This document shows, piece after piece, positions 28,290 through 39,564 of a stretch of 64,000 nt of DNA. Below the pieces are notes generated by a model that had not been told where the DNA came from, did no database searches, and saw nothing but the letters and a program-made list of their open reading frames with translations. Position numbers and translations under genes: made by a program. Each line of letters opens with the position of its first letter. The first letter of the stretch is position 1. The stretch covers positions 1 through 64,000 of the forward strand of contig JAJFFH010000040.1 of the NCBI GenBank assembly GCA_021776735.1. The letters run 5' to 3'. Origin of the DNA: Planctomycetota bacterium. GTDB taxonomy: Bacteria > Planctomycetota > PLA2.

Positions 28290-28469
28290 TGGTCGTAGCG
28301 CCCGGTCTTGCCAACTCGCTCGGACTCAGCGTATGCCCGGCCACGCGACAATGATGTCAATTTTCCCGCAGAAAATTAACTCGTCGAGAAGATTGCAATG
28401 CGCTGCGCGCGCCAGCACTCTCTTTATCGTGGCGACCCGGTTTCGAGGTTCTCAAGGAGGGACCGCACC

Positions 28470-30473
28470 ATGCGCATCGTCGTGCTGATTCTGATCGTGT
28501 CGGTTGGGACCGCTTGCGGTGGCGGCGGAGGGGGAACGGACGACGATGTCTCCGGATCGGCGCCGACGCCGGTCTTCCAGTCCGCGGCCTTGCGGGTGAC
28601 CTTTCCGCCCGGCGGGAGCACAACCGATGCCGCGGCGACGATGGTCTGCGGGCGGGTCAGCGGCGGTCCGGTCGATGCGGTTTTCGTCAACGGACATCCG
28701 GCGCAGTCGAGCGATGGTTACCGGACATGGGTGTGCGAGGTCCCCCTTGACCCCGGATTCAACGACATCGCGATCGAATGCGTTGAGCCCGACGGCGACC
28801 GCATCGCCGAGGCCGGTCCCCGCGTTTACCGCGGGGTCGTGGATCTCGTCGCGCCGACCGACGCCGCGGCCTTCTCCGGAGGCATCGCCGTCCTCGACTT
28901 GAAGTCCGATACCGTGCTGACCTTCGACATCGAGAGCGGTGCCGGCCGCCTAGTGTCGGGCGCCGGCGTAGGCGGTGGCGTGGATTTCGTGGAACCGCGA
29001 TTCCTGACCGTTTCGCCGGACGAGACAACCGCAGTCGTCTTCGACGCGGAACAGAGTCGCGTCGTCTCCGTGAACATGGCAACGGGCGCGCGCATGATCG
29101 CCAGCATCTTGACCCGCGGAGCAGGGCAGCGCATCACCGGGATCGCGACCGACGGCGTGCATGCGTACTTTCCCATTGGCCGTACGATGATCCGAGTCGA
29201 TCTTCGATCAGGGGTGCGCGAGCCGCTGTGGGAGGCGCACCGGCCGTGCAGCCAGAACGGCGTCGGCGTCCTGAGCGGTTTCGCCCTGGATCGAGGCACG
29301 GGACGATTCATCGTCGTCGACGGGCTCGCAAACCAACTCTGGATGGTGACCAACGACGGAGTCCACGACCTCGTTTCACCGGCAACCAAGGGGGCGGCGT
29401 TCTCGCAGAGCGGCCTGGTCGCTCTGACGGACCGTGGCTCCGCGGTCGTGGATGGCGGCCACAGCATGCTGATCGAAGTAGACCTGCGCAGCGGTGCGCG
29501 CCGATTGATCACGTTGGATCCGGGTGCGGTCCTCGAACCGACGTCTCTGTCCTGGCACGACGGCCGGCTGCTGGTGGCGGAAGCGTCACGCGGGCTCGTG
29601 CACCGCGTCGATCTCGCTTCCGGTTCCGTCGAGACCGTCCTGTCCGCAGCACCGGTCATAGCGCTCGCTCCGGCCGTCGGCGCGGTCGATTCCGGGTCGC
29701 TTGTGGTGGACACGTCGAACTCGACCGTCGTCGAGGTGGACTACGAGACCGGGCTGCCCACGATCGTGGCCGAGATACCCCGTGGCGTCGTCGACGGAAC
29801 CTTCCCAGCGATCGACCGCGACGAGCAGTCCGGTCAGGCGCTTCTGCTCAATCCTGGTACCGGGCTCATTCTGGTCGACGTGGAAGACGGTTCGGCGACC
29901 GTTCTGGACGGGGGGTCCGCGCACCAGCCGGCGGCACTCCGCGTGGACGAGACCAACAACCGGGGCATCGTCCTGGACACGTTCGCGTCGACAGGCTCGA
30001 TCGTCTCCATCGACCTCGAGTCGGGCGAGCACGAGATCCTGGTACCCGCGCCTGCCGGGCCGCGCGTGTTTGAGTTCGGCCACACCGGCGGTCTGGCCCT
30101 CCATCCCGACGGGGACACGGCTTTCGTCGCGCGCCCCGACGCGGTGCTCGAGAGCGTCGATCTCGTTCGCGGAACGCGAAACCCCGTACCAGTCGTCGGC
30201 CCATCGCTGAGCCGGCCCACCGATGCCGCCTACGACCCGACGGGACGATGCGTACTGGTGTTGGACGAAGGGCGGCGCGGCATCATCGCCGTCGATCCGA
30301 CCAGCGGCGAAAGCCGGATCGTCTCGGGAATCGGGCACGGCATGGGACCGGCGTTCGAGGCGCCGAGGAGCATCGCCGTGGATCCGACGCGCAACATCGC
30401 ACACGTCGTCGACGGGAACCGCATGCTGGCGGTGGAGTTGGAGACGGGCGCGCGCGTGATCACGGTCCGATAG
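28470..30473 (+). CDS. Lipoprotein with beta-propeller/NHL-like repeats
   Basis: MRIVVLILIVSVGTACGGGGGG lipobox; repeated V.D......V.VDL.SG....; aaggagg RBS upstream. Confidence 0.8.
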   Translation: MRIVVLILIVSVGTACGGGGGGTDDDVSGSAPTPVFQSAALRVTFPPGGSTTDAAATMVCGRVSGGPVDAVFVNGHPAQSSDGYRTWVCEVPLDPGFNDIAIECVEPDGDRIAEAGPRVYRGVVDLVAPTDAAAFSGGIAVLDLKSDTVLTFDIESGAGRLVSGAGVGGGVDFVEPRFLTVSPDETTAVVFDAEQSRVVSVNMATGARMIASILTRGAGQRITGIATDGVHAYFPIGRTMIRVDLRSGVREPLWEAHRPCSQNGVGVLSGFALDRGTGRFIVVDGLANQLWMVTNDGVHDLVSPATKGAAFSQSGLVALTDRGSAVVDGGHSMLIEVDLRSGARRLITLDPGAVLEPTSLSWHDGRLLVAEASRGLVHRVDLASGSVETVLSAAPVIALAPAVGAVDSGSLVVDTSNSTVVEVDYETGLPTIVAEIPRGVVDGTFPAIDRDEQSGQALLLNPGTGLILVDVEDGSATVLDGGSAHQPAALRVDETNNRGIVLDTFASTGSIVSIDLESGEHEILVPAPAGPRVFEFGHTGGLALHPDGDTAFVARPDAVLESVDLVRGTRNPVPVVGPSLSRPTDAAYDPTGRCVLVLDEGRRGIIAVDPTSGESRIVSGIGHGMGPAFEAPRSIAVDPTRNIAHVVDGNRMLAVELETGARVITVR

Positions 30474-30759
30474 GAGCCTGCCCTCACCAAGCACACACCT
30501 CCACGCTTGCTTCCGCGCTTTGTCACGCGGTCCGGCGACGAGTTCTGTCGGGCGCCTGCTCGCCTTGGCAGCCCGGCGACCTCGGGAAGAGGTCGCGGCC
30601 ACTCCGGTCTACGCGAGCACGTCGAGGGAGGCCCACCCCCGGCCTCTTTTGGAGTCTCTCGACCAATAAGAACCACGATGCTCTGGCCCGGCGACCGCCA
30701 AAAGAAAATAGAGGCATGCCGGCAACGCGACACCCTCCCGAACGTAACGGGACTCTAGA

Positions 30760-32229
30760 CTAGATCGACGGCTCGGACCCATCAAGATCATCCGTGTCGC
30801 GCAGCCCCGGCCAAAAACCCGCTACGCGACCATCGTCGGGTGCCCATAGCGAACCGAGCGGCCCGTCTTCCGAGGGATCAACGGCGACCCCGGGTCCGCG
30901 ACGCGAGCCGAGCCTCTTCAGCAGCAACTTGTCGAGATCACGCCGGGCCGCGCGCTGGACAGGCTTCCAGATCAGCCCGGCATTGCCCGACATAGACATC
31001 GGCATGGACATGAACATCGCCATGTCCGCCGCACGAGTGGCTTGGTTGAACTTCCGCACCCTCGCGAACGCAACGACTTGTGCCGCCACCATGGCCGCGC
31101 TTGCCCACTCGTGCTTCATAGACGCGATCGCTGATACCGACGCCTCCGCACCGTCGCCGGCGCCCCCAATGGCGTACCGCTCCGCTACCCGAAGCGCTGC
31201 TTCCATTCGATTCCCGAAGTGGAAGCGGGGGGGCCCAGGGCCGGAATCGAACATCCTGTATAGCGGCTGAACTCTACGTCCGATCCGCGCAGTCCAGGCC
31301 GCGAGCGCCCTCATCGGCAGGACTGCGAGATCAGCAAAGTGAAGCTTGCTGCCGTCGAGCTTCTCTTCCGGCGGAATCACTTCGGGAACGGCAACAACCT
31401 CGGCTGTAACAGGAGGCTTGTTGGCAGCACTTCGGACGAGACAGGCGATGTGACGCTTCCCTCCGATTTGGACGTACCCGCGAGCAATGTCAACGCCAGG
31501 GCCATACTGCCCCGGCTCCAGCTCGATATTAAGGAGCTGAGGCGTGATCGTCGCCTCGTAGGCCAGGGAACGTAGATACCGCGGTGCGCACTTGTGATCC
31601 ACGAGGTGAATGCCGTCGTTGAACTTGATCATCCCTCGACTCAGCTCTCGGGACGAACGAGTACGAGGCCCCGCCGCGATTTGCCGCGCCACGTTGGCTT
31701 CGACCAACATCTCGATTGTCCCGATTGGGTTTTGGTCCGCGTCATGGATGAGGGCGCTCGCGATGTCTGCGCCAGAAAGCGGCTGGTCGTCGGCGTGCTT
31801 TACCTGCACGGTCTGGACATGGATCCTGAGCTCAAAGAACTCGAAGTTCGTCACGACTTTGGCCCAGTCTTCCGTGGTCACATCGCTAAGGGACCAAGCC
31901 ACGACGTTGTTTGCGCGCGCTTTCTTGAGCGCGTTCTTTGAGAACCCTGACTTGGAGACCAGCACGAGTCTGTCGGTCGGAAGGGAGCGGTGCTTTCCGA
32001 TCATCGAATCGACCCAAGGCCGGGTGGCGCGCCTCTTCTCCTCCACGACCTCAACGGAGATCAGAACGTCGTGAGGCCCCTGCTCGCCGTGTATGACAAC
32101 GTCCACCTCGACGCCGTCCTCGGTGTCCGCGCAAGGCAACATCTCGGACTCGACAACGCGCGCGTCCGGCGATAGCTGTGTCTCGATCGTGGCGACGAGC
32201 CGCTGGAACTCCGTGGTTCGTTTAGGCAC
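30760..32229 (-). CDS. Putative PD-(D/E)XK nuclease-fold protein with C-terminal extension
   Basis: VESEMLPCADTEDGVEVDVVI...HDVLISVEVVEEKRRATRPWVDSMIGKHRSLPTDRLVLVSKSGFSKNALKKARANNVVAWSL resembles Mrr-like domains. Confidence 0.6.
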   Translation of the reverse strand: MPKRTTEFQRLVATIETQLSPDARVVESEMLPCADTEDGVEVDVVIHGEQGPHDVLISVEVVEEKRRATRPWVDSMIGKHRSLPTDRLVLVSKSGFSKNALKKARANNVVAWSLSDVTTEDWAKVVTNFEFFELRIHVQTVQVKHADDQPLSGADIASALIHDADQNPIGTIEMLVEANVARQIAAGPRTRSSRELSRGMIKFNDGIHLVDHKCAPRYLRSLAYEATITPQLLNIELEPGQYGPGVDIARGYVQIGGKRHIACLVRSAANKPPVTAEVVAVPEVIPPEEKLDGSKLHFADLAVLPMRALAAWTARIGRRVQPLYRMFDSGPGPPRFHFGNRMEAALRVAERYAIGGAGDGAEASVSAIASMKHEWASAAMVAAQVVAFARVRKFNQATRAADMAMFMSMPMSMSGNAGLIWKPVQRAARRDLDKLLLKRLGSRRGPGVAVDPSEDGPLGSLWAPDDGRVAGFWPGLRDTDDLDGSEPSI

Positions 32230-32432
32230 TGGGCATCGAAGATAGCTGAGCGCGAAGGATGCGCCACTGGCTCAGTTCCGCCCGCCGTTGAACGCGGACA
32301 AGCTCGTCGGCCCGGCAACGAGGCGAGAAACAAGCGCATCAAGATGCGCATCACCCGCCGCGCCGGCCTCCGGACACACCGACGGCCAGCCGAGGGTGCC
32401 GTCATAACCCCTTGGCTGGCCGTGGTTTATGG

Positions 32433-32518
32433 TACCGGGGAAGAGATTCGAACTCTTACTTCCAATAAAGGAAACTAGGCCCTCAACCTAGCGCGTCTGC
32501 CAGTTCCGCCACCCCGGC
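32433..32518 (-). tRNA. tRNA-Leu (anticodon GAG)
   Basis: Minus strand gccggggtggcggaactggcagacgcgctaggttgagggcctag...agagttcgaatctcttccccggta with encoded CCA (32430-32432); long variable arm; anticodon stem ctagg/cctag around ttgaggg. Confidence 0.95.
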
Positions 32519-32663
32519 TTTGGGTGTTTCTTGTCTTCTTTTCTGGCTCTCTGAGGGAGTCGCGCTTTTTACCACGCGGCCTCTGGATTCGCAATTCCCG
32601 CGCGGATTGGGGCTCGTGCGCTGGGCGTTTCGGCACGACGGCGTCGCTGCGTCCCCACGTTGC

Positions 32664-33050
32664 CGGAAGAACTGTGCACTCGGGCACCGTGTGAGGCCTC
32701 CACGTCGGAACGTTCGAGCACTCGGCTCGCGTGCTCGCACCGCGCGGGTGGAAGATTCGTGCACTCGGACGCCGCACGCGCCCCCGCGCCTTCGGACTAT
32801 TCGTGCACTCGGCCGGCACCTCGTGCCACGCGAGCGGAACATTCGTGCACTCCGGGGCACCGCGGCCGCCTCACTACACCCGAAGATTCGTGCACTCGCA
32901 CGCCGCACCCGTCCCCGCTTTCGGAACCTTATGCATTCCGGCGCCGCCGGCGCCCCGCATGACCGGAAGATCCGTGCACTCGGCCGGCATCTCGCGACCA
33001 ACGCGGGCGGAACATTCGTGCACCCGGCTCATGCCGAGGCGCCCCTTCAC
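32664..33050. repeat. Degenerate tandem array, ~9 units of 42-45 bp
   Basis: Core cGGAAnATTCGTGCACTCGG begins at about 32664, 32706, 32749, 32793, 32835, 32880, 32922, 32964, 33008. Confidence 0.85.
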
Positions 33051-33157
33051 AGAAACATCGCCGTCCGTCCCTGCCCTCATGGGGGGCGCGTCCCAGCGCC
33101 GCAGGCGCGGCGCGCGCCGGACTAGCGAAAATCGCCCATGGCGAGGTTTCGCAGGGG

Positions 33158-35224
33158 CTACTCGGCCCCACCATCCCGCGCCCGCACCTGGGCGAACCCG
33201 CGACCGCGCACGCCCATGTGCGGCGGAACCCCGAGGTTCGCGCCGAAGGCGATCGTATCGAACGCGCGAAGGGGGGCCAGTCCGGCGAGGAACTGGTTGC
33301 GGAAGTCCGGGTAGGTGCGTTCGATGTAGCTGCGCACCGCCTCGGCGACTTGCCGGTCAAGATCGGGATCGTTTTCCTTGATGCCGGTTGCGATCAGCTT
33401 CTTGCGGGCGCGGGTTGCTTCGCCGTCGGGGTCGTGGGCCGGCTCGTATTCGATGCGGACCTGGTCCGACAACGCGTCCGCGATTGCGTCGCCGAAGGCC
33501 AGCAGCGCCAGGGTGCCCGTCGGCTGGATCTTTTGGACCGCGGCGCGGGTGGCGGGCTCGCGGATCTTTTGCTGGTTTTGGTTTTCCGCGGCGTCGAAGA
33601 CCGCGGTCGCCGCCTCGATGTGGGTCGAGAAGACGAAGTACGGCTGCTGGCCGCTCATCGCGCCGTACGACGGCCTGACGAGGACGAGTTCACCGAAGTC
33701 TTCGAAGGGCTGAGCCAGATGGAAACGGCCACTCGGATCCGTGGCCCCCGCCCCCCCCATTTCCGGATTGCCCGGTTTCAAACCGAGAGCCGAGAGGAAC
33801 TTCGTCATCGTGCGGCGGATGGCGTCGGGGGCGACGCCGTCCTGCACGCGACTGACCAGCGTGTAGTGCAGGCGGGGCTCCGGCGTAAACGTCGCGTCCG
33901 CCGGCATGTTGTCGTCGTTCTCCCTGTACAGGTGGAACGGGGCGCTCTTGAAAACCTTCGGGCGGTGCACAATGATCAGGTGCTCGCGGCCGAGGCGCTT
34001 GATCAACTCGTCGCGGAACAGGCGCTCGAAGCCGCGCGGATAGCCGTTGCTCTTGGCCTGCTCCTCGAGGAGCTGCCGCTCGTCGGGCGTGAGGATCGAC
34101 ATCACCAGGCCCGCGAGCTCGCCGGGTTGCGCGCACAGGACGGCGGCGGCGACAACGTCGTCCTTCGGGATGAAGCGCGCGATGCCGTTTTCGGAGAGGT
34201 GCGCGCGCAGGTCGCCCTTTTCCGCCTCATAAAGCTGGCGGACGTAGTCGTGCGACGCGGGATCGAGTTTTTGGTAGCCCCCCGGAGGCGGGTTGTTGTC
34301 GAATTCCAGGCCGATGCCGTTCGGTTGCGGATCGATGCGCAGCGCGACCTCGCCGGTCAGGTTCACGGGAAGGACCTTGGCCAGCGCGGCGAGCGGGCCG
34401 TGTGCGTCCGGGCCTTCGCCGTGGCGCAGCATCATGTTGCCCGAAAAACTGGGCCGCAAGAACACCTCGACGCTCTTGCCGCCGATCGAGTTGCGCGCGA
34501 ACTCCGTCTCGAACCACGGGTCCGCGGCGAGCGTCTGGTTGCGGCCCAGGATTGCGTGGTCCATCCAGTCCGCGTTGTCGCTGATGATCAGCACGTCCTT
34601 GACGCGGCCGAGATAGATGATGTCGGGCTCGTCGCGGGCGCGCACGCTGCGCAGCGGCTTGAGCGACTTCATCTCCTCCGGCGTCAACCGGACGCGGACG
34701 TAGTACCCCTTCTCGGGTGAGATGCGGTCGCGCACGTCCGGGGGCAGCTTGTCGCGGATAAACCCGCGCTGGAGCGCCGAGATGAAACGACCGTAATACG
34801 CAATCCGGGTCAGGAAGATGAAGTTGTCGGCGCGCGGCTTGGAGTAGTCGGTGAAGATCGTGCCGGCGAACGCCCACTCTTTCGCGAGAAAGTCGCGGTT
34901 GAAGTCGACCTCGACCATGTCGAACGGAATCTGCGCCTGCTTCGCGATCGACTCGGTCAGCTCGAGCAGCCGCACCCGCGCATCCTCGATCGCCTCGAAT
35001 CCGGGACGGCCGGCCAGATCGTCGGCGAGATCGGTTTTGAGCGTCCCGGTCCCCGCGCAGCGCACGAAGAAGTGGACGTCCTTGCTCACCAGCTCCCACA
35101 GGTGGTCGGCGTCGCCCTCGAACGGGTTCACACCGAGGACCGGCCAGATGACGATCAGAAGTGCGACGGCGACGATCGCCACCAGAATCAGGATCCACTT
35201 GAGGAGTTTGCGGACGAATGTCAT
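33158..35224 (-). CDS. Hypothetical membrane-anchored protein
   Basis: MTFVRKLLKWILILVAIVAVALLIVIWPVLG N-terminal TM then a long soluble ORF; ATG at 35224. Confidence 0.7.
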   Translation of the reverse strand: MTFVRKLLKWILILVAIVAVALLIVIWPVLGVNPFEGDADHLWELVSKDVHFFVRCAGTGTLKTDLADDLAGRPGFEAIEDARVRLLELTESIAKQAQIPFDMVEVDFNRDFLAKEWAFAGTIFTDYSKPRADNFIFLTRIAYYGRFISALQRGFIRDKLPPDVRDRISPEKGYYVRVRLTPEEMKSLKPLRSVRARDEPDIIYLGRVKDVLIISDNADWMDHAILGRNQTLAADPWFETEFARNSIGGKSVEVFLRPSFSGNMMLRHGEGPDAHGPLAALAKVLPVNLTGEVALRIDPQPNGIGLEFDNNPPPGGYQKLDPASHDYVRQLYEAEKGDLRAHLSENGIARFIPKDDVVAAAVLCAQPGELAGLVMSILTPDERQLLEEQAKSNGYPRGFERLFRDELIKRLGREHLIIVHRPKVFKSAPFHLYRENDDNMPADATFTPEPRLHYTLVSRVQDGVAPDAIRRTMTKFLSALGLKPGNPEMGGAGATDPSGRFHLAQPFEDFGELVLVRPSYGAMSGQQPYFVFSTHIEAATAVFDAAENQNQQKIREPATRAAVQKIQPTGTLALLAFGDAIADALSDQVRIEYEPAHDPDGEATRARKKLIATGIKENDPDLDRQVAEAVRSYIERTYPDFRNQFLAGLAPLRAFDTIAFGANLGVPPHMGVRGRGFAQVRARDGGAE

Positions 35225-35319
35225 GAGAGTCAGCGAGGGTATCAGGGAAGCGACATTTCGACGCCGCCGACCCCGCCGGGATTCCAAACCAAGCCGCCCA
35301 ACCCGTACTATGGCGCGAC

Positions 35320-36507
35320 ATGCTAAAGCTCAGCCGCCGCGCGGGAAGCCTGGAAGAGTCCGTGACCTTGGCCATCAGCGCGAAAGCGAAGGCCATCGCC
35401 GCGACAACCGAAACCGAGCGAGCCGAAGAACGGGTCATAAAGTTCGGCGCGGGCGAGCCCGACTTCGACACCCCGGAGCACATCAAGGAGGCCGCCCGCC
35501 GCGCGCTCGACGGCCGCGTGGGCAGCTACACGCCGGTTGCGGGCACGCCGGCCATCCGCAAGGCTGCCGCGGCAGCGTACCGCGACTCCGGCATCGACAC
35601 GGAACACGGCCGCGTCCTCGTCTCCTGCGGCGCCAAACACTCGCTCTTCAACGCCCTCGCGGTCCTGCTCGACGACGGCGACGAAGCGATCCTCCCCGCC
35701 CCGTACTGGGTCTCGTATCCGTCGATGATCCACGCCGCGGGCGCGCGCGCCGTCATGATCGACACCCGCCCCGACGGCTGCGTCCTCACCCCCGAACGCC
35801 TCGAAGCCGCCATCACCGACAAGACCCGCGTTCTCGTCTCGGTCAGCCCCGGCAACCCCACCGGCGTCACGCACACGCGCAAGCAACTCGCCGCCCTCGG
35901 CGAAGTCCTGGAGCGGCACAAAAACATCACGGTGGTGAGCGACGAGATCTACCAGCACCTGGTCTACGCCGGCACCGAGTTCACGCCCTTCGCGGTCGCC
36001 TGCCCGAACCTCGCCGACCGCGTCATCACGGTGCGCGGCATGTCGAAGAGCTGGGCCATGACCGGCTGGCGCATAGGCTTTTCAACCGGCCCCGCGGAGG
36101 TCATCGGCGCGATGATCCGCTTCCAGTCCCACACCACGTCGAACCCGACCGCGATCGCCCAAGCGGCCACGGTCGCCGCGCTGAACGGCCCGCTCGACGC
36201 CGTCCGCGAGATGCACGCCGCCTTCGACCGCCGCCGCCAACTCATGACGCGGCTGCTCGAAGAAATCGACGGCTTTCTCCTCTACCCGCCGACCGGCGCG
36301 TTCTACTGCTTCCCCGACATCACCGCGCGCCTCAGGGGCCGCACCGCGATCGAGTTCGCCGACGAGCTGCTCGAAAAAGAACGCGTCGCGACGGTCCCCG
36401 GCGAAGCCTTCGGCGCTCCCGCGAACCTCCGCCTCTCCTACGCCTGCGCCGACGAGGACATCGAGGAAGGCTGCCAACGGCTCAAGAGATTCGTAGACAA
36501 TCTTTGA
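35320..36507 (+). CDS. Aspartate-type aminotransferase (class I/II)
   Basis: KFGAGEPDFDTPEHIKEAA, SPGNPTGVTHTRKQL, SDEIYQHLVYAG, RGMSKSWAMTGWRIGF. Confidence 0.95.
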   Translation: MLKLSRRAGSLEESVTLAISAKAKAIAATTETERAEERVIKFGAGEPDFDTPEHIKEAARRALDGRVGSYTPVAGTPAIRKAAAAAYRDSGIDTEHGRVLVSCGAKHSLFNALAVLLDDGDEAILPAPYWVSYPSMIHAAGARAVMIDTRPDGCVLTPERLEAAITDKTRVLVSVSPGNPTGVTHTRKQLAALGEVLERHKNITVVSDEIYQHLVYAGTEFTPFAVACPNLADRVITVRGMSKSWAMTGWRIGFSTGPAEVIGAMIRFQSHTTSNPTAIAQAATVAALNGPLDAVREMHAAFDRRRQLMTRLLEEIDGFLLYPPTGAFYCFPDITARLRGRTAIEFADELLEKERVATVPGEAFGAPANLRLSYACADEDIEEGCQRLKRFVDNL

Positions 36508-36916
36508 GACAGCAAACGGACGGCGATTTCCGGTCGCCGCCTGCACGAAGGACGTTCAAGTAGCACGCGGGCGCGGCGCTGATCCCGCTCATCCATTTCG
36601 TCCCTTTCTTCCATCCCTCCTCTTCCTTCCTTCGTGCCCCCCGCGTCCTTCGCGGTGACCCTCTTCCTCTCATCCTCTGTGAACCTCTGTGCCCTCTGTG
36701 GCTCTTCTCGATCGCGCGACGGCTGTTCGACCTCGACGCGCGCGGTCGCGGTAGGCAGCAAGCGCTACGTGAACGTCGCTCGTGAACGGGGTTCGGGCTC
36801 GGGGGTCGGGGTCGGGAATGAACTCGCACGCCCGCACCGAGTCGCTGCGTCCAGATGATGCCTTCCCCCGTTTCGGGGCTGGAGTCGGGTCGCGTCCACG
36901 CGGCGCCCCCGCCCCC

Positions 36917-38044
<1,128 letters not shown>

Positions 38045-38115
38045 GGGCCAATTCTACGCGGACCCCCGGCCTCCGCCACGGGGGCCACGCGGGCCGCGGG
38101 CGAAGCCAACCCGAA

Positions 38116-39183
38116 CTAGCCGGCCGCGGTCGCCTGGGCCTTGACCTCTTCGACGAGGATGTCGCCGCACTCGTCGGTCGGGATCGCGCCCGCGCGCAGG
38201 GAGGGGATCTTCTTTTTGCCCAGCGCGCTGGCGATGGCCTTGTCGATCAGGCCCGCGCCCTCGGGGTCGCCCATGTACTCGAGCATCAACTGCACCGCGT
38301 TCACGGTGGCGACGGGACACGCCGCGTTCTTGCCCTTGTACTTCGGCGCAGAGCCGTGGATCGGCTCGAACATCGACACCTTCCCGGGGTGAATGTTCCC
38401 GGACGCGGCGATGCCGAGTCCGCCCTGCAGCATCGCGCCGAGGTCGGTGATGATGTCGCCGAACAGGTTGTCGGTCACGATGACGTCGAACCAGTCGGAG
38501 TTCTTGATCAGCCACATGCACGCGGCGTCGATGTAGGCGTGGTCGCGCTCGATCTCGGGAAACTCCTCGCCGACCGCAGCGAACGCGCGCGTCCAGAGAT
38601 CCATGGGCCGGATGGCGTTGGCCTTGTCGACCAGCGTGACGCGCTTGGCCTTGCCGCGCTTTTTCGCCAGCTCGAACCCGTAGCGGATCACGCGCTCGGT
38701 TCCGGAGCGCGTCCAGACCATGTTGCAGATCGCGACCTCGTTGTCCGTCTGCTTTTTCATGATCCCGCCGAGGCCGACATAGGCGCCCTCGGTGTTCTCG
38801 CGCACGACGACCAGATCGAGCTGCGCCGGCGTCACGCCCTTGAGCGGGCAGAGGTGTTCGGCGTACAGCTTGATCGGCCGCAGGTTGACGTACAGATCGA
38901 GGCCGAACCGGACGCCGCCGATGATCGCGCGCTCCAGCATGCCGGTCTCGACGCGCGGATCGCCGATGGCGCCGAGCAGGATCGCGTCGTGATCCTTCAT
39001 CGCGCGCAGCGCGCTGTCGGGGAAGGTCTCCCCCGTCTTCAGGTAGTGCTCCGCACCGTAGGGATAGTGCTCGAGCGTGTATTTGAAACCGGTGACGGCG
39101 GCGACGGTCTCCAAGACCTTGAGGCCCTCGCGGACGACCTCCTCGCCGATGCCATCGCCCGCTAGGACGGCAATGGATCGCAT
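38116..39183 (-). CDS. leuB: 3-isopropylmalate dehydrogenase
   Basis: [67 protein letters not shown]. Confidence 0.93.
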   Translation of the reverse strand: MRSIAVLAGDGIGEEVVREGLKVLETVAAVTGFKYTLEHYPYGAEHYLKTGETFPDSALRAMKDHDAILLGAIGDPRVETGMLERAIIGGVRFGLDLYVNLRPIKLYAEHLCPLKGVTPAQLDLVVVRENTEGAYVGLGGIMKKQTDNEVAICNMVWTRSGTERVIRYGFELAKKRGKAKRVTLVDKANAIRPMDLWTRAFAAVGEEFPEIERDHAYIDAACMWLIKNSDWFDVIVTDNLFGDIITDLGAMLQGGLGIAASGNIHPGKVSMFEPIHGSAPKYKGKNAACPVATVNAVQLMLEYMGDPEGAGLIDKAIASALGKKKIPSLRAGAIPTDECGDILVEEVKAQATAAG

Positions 39184-39198
39184 AGAGCGGGGACTATA

Positions 39199-39492
39199 TC
39201 ACCGGTCCGCGGCGGGCCCGACTTCCGGCGCGGGCGCACCAGTCAGGGCATCGACGAGCCAGATTTGGCGCATGATTCCGAGCAACGCTTCGGCGGTGCT
39301 GCGTCCCCTCGCGCGGTAAAACCCGCGCTCCGGGTGATAGACCTCCTGCTGGACGGTGTCACCGTGCTCGAGACAGGAGTAGAGCCGGTAGTCCCGGTCC
39401 TGCAGGTGTTTGCGCAGCGCCGGAGCGGCCACGCTACCGATTTGTTCGTCGAGCCAGCGGACGAACCTCGCGTTGAGATCCATGCCGCGCAT
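39199..39492 (-). CDS. Hypothetical protein
   Basis: 97-aa ORF between leuB and methyltransferase genes, same strand. Confidence 0.5.
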   Translation of the reverse strand: MRGMDLNARFVRWLDEQIGSVAAPALRKHLQDRDYRLYSCLEHGDTVQQEVYHPERGFYRARGRSTAEALLGIMRQIWLVDALTGAPAPEVGPAADR

Positions 39493-39564
39493 TATGGAGA
39501 CTGCCTGCCGGTCGCGCTACGGTTCAAGCAGGAATTCGAAAAAGGTTTTCGCGAAACGGGACGT

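Noticed and set aside
31228-31262. tRNA 3'-end-like sequence (rc gttcgattccggccctggg)
   Set aside because: T-stem does not pair and no acceptor/anticodon arms; lies in the 30760-32229 ORF.
32483-33001. 172-aa ORF with PSARIFR repeats across the tandem array
   Set aside because: Unit length varies 42-45 bp so the frame is not preserved across units; coding is unlikely.
32664-33050. CRISPR array
   Set aside because: Repeats are degenerate, inter-core segments are related to each other and no cas genes are present.
33218-34720. 500-aa plus-strand ORF
   Set aside because: Antisense shadow of 33158-35224, which has a convincing TM start.
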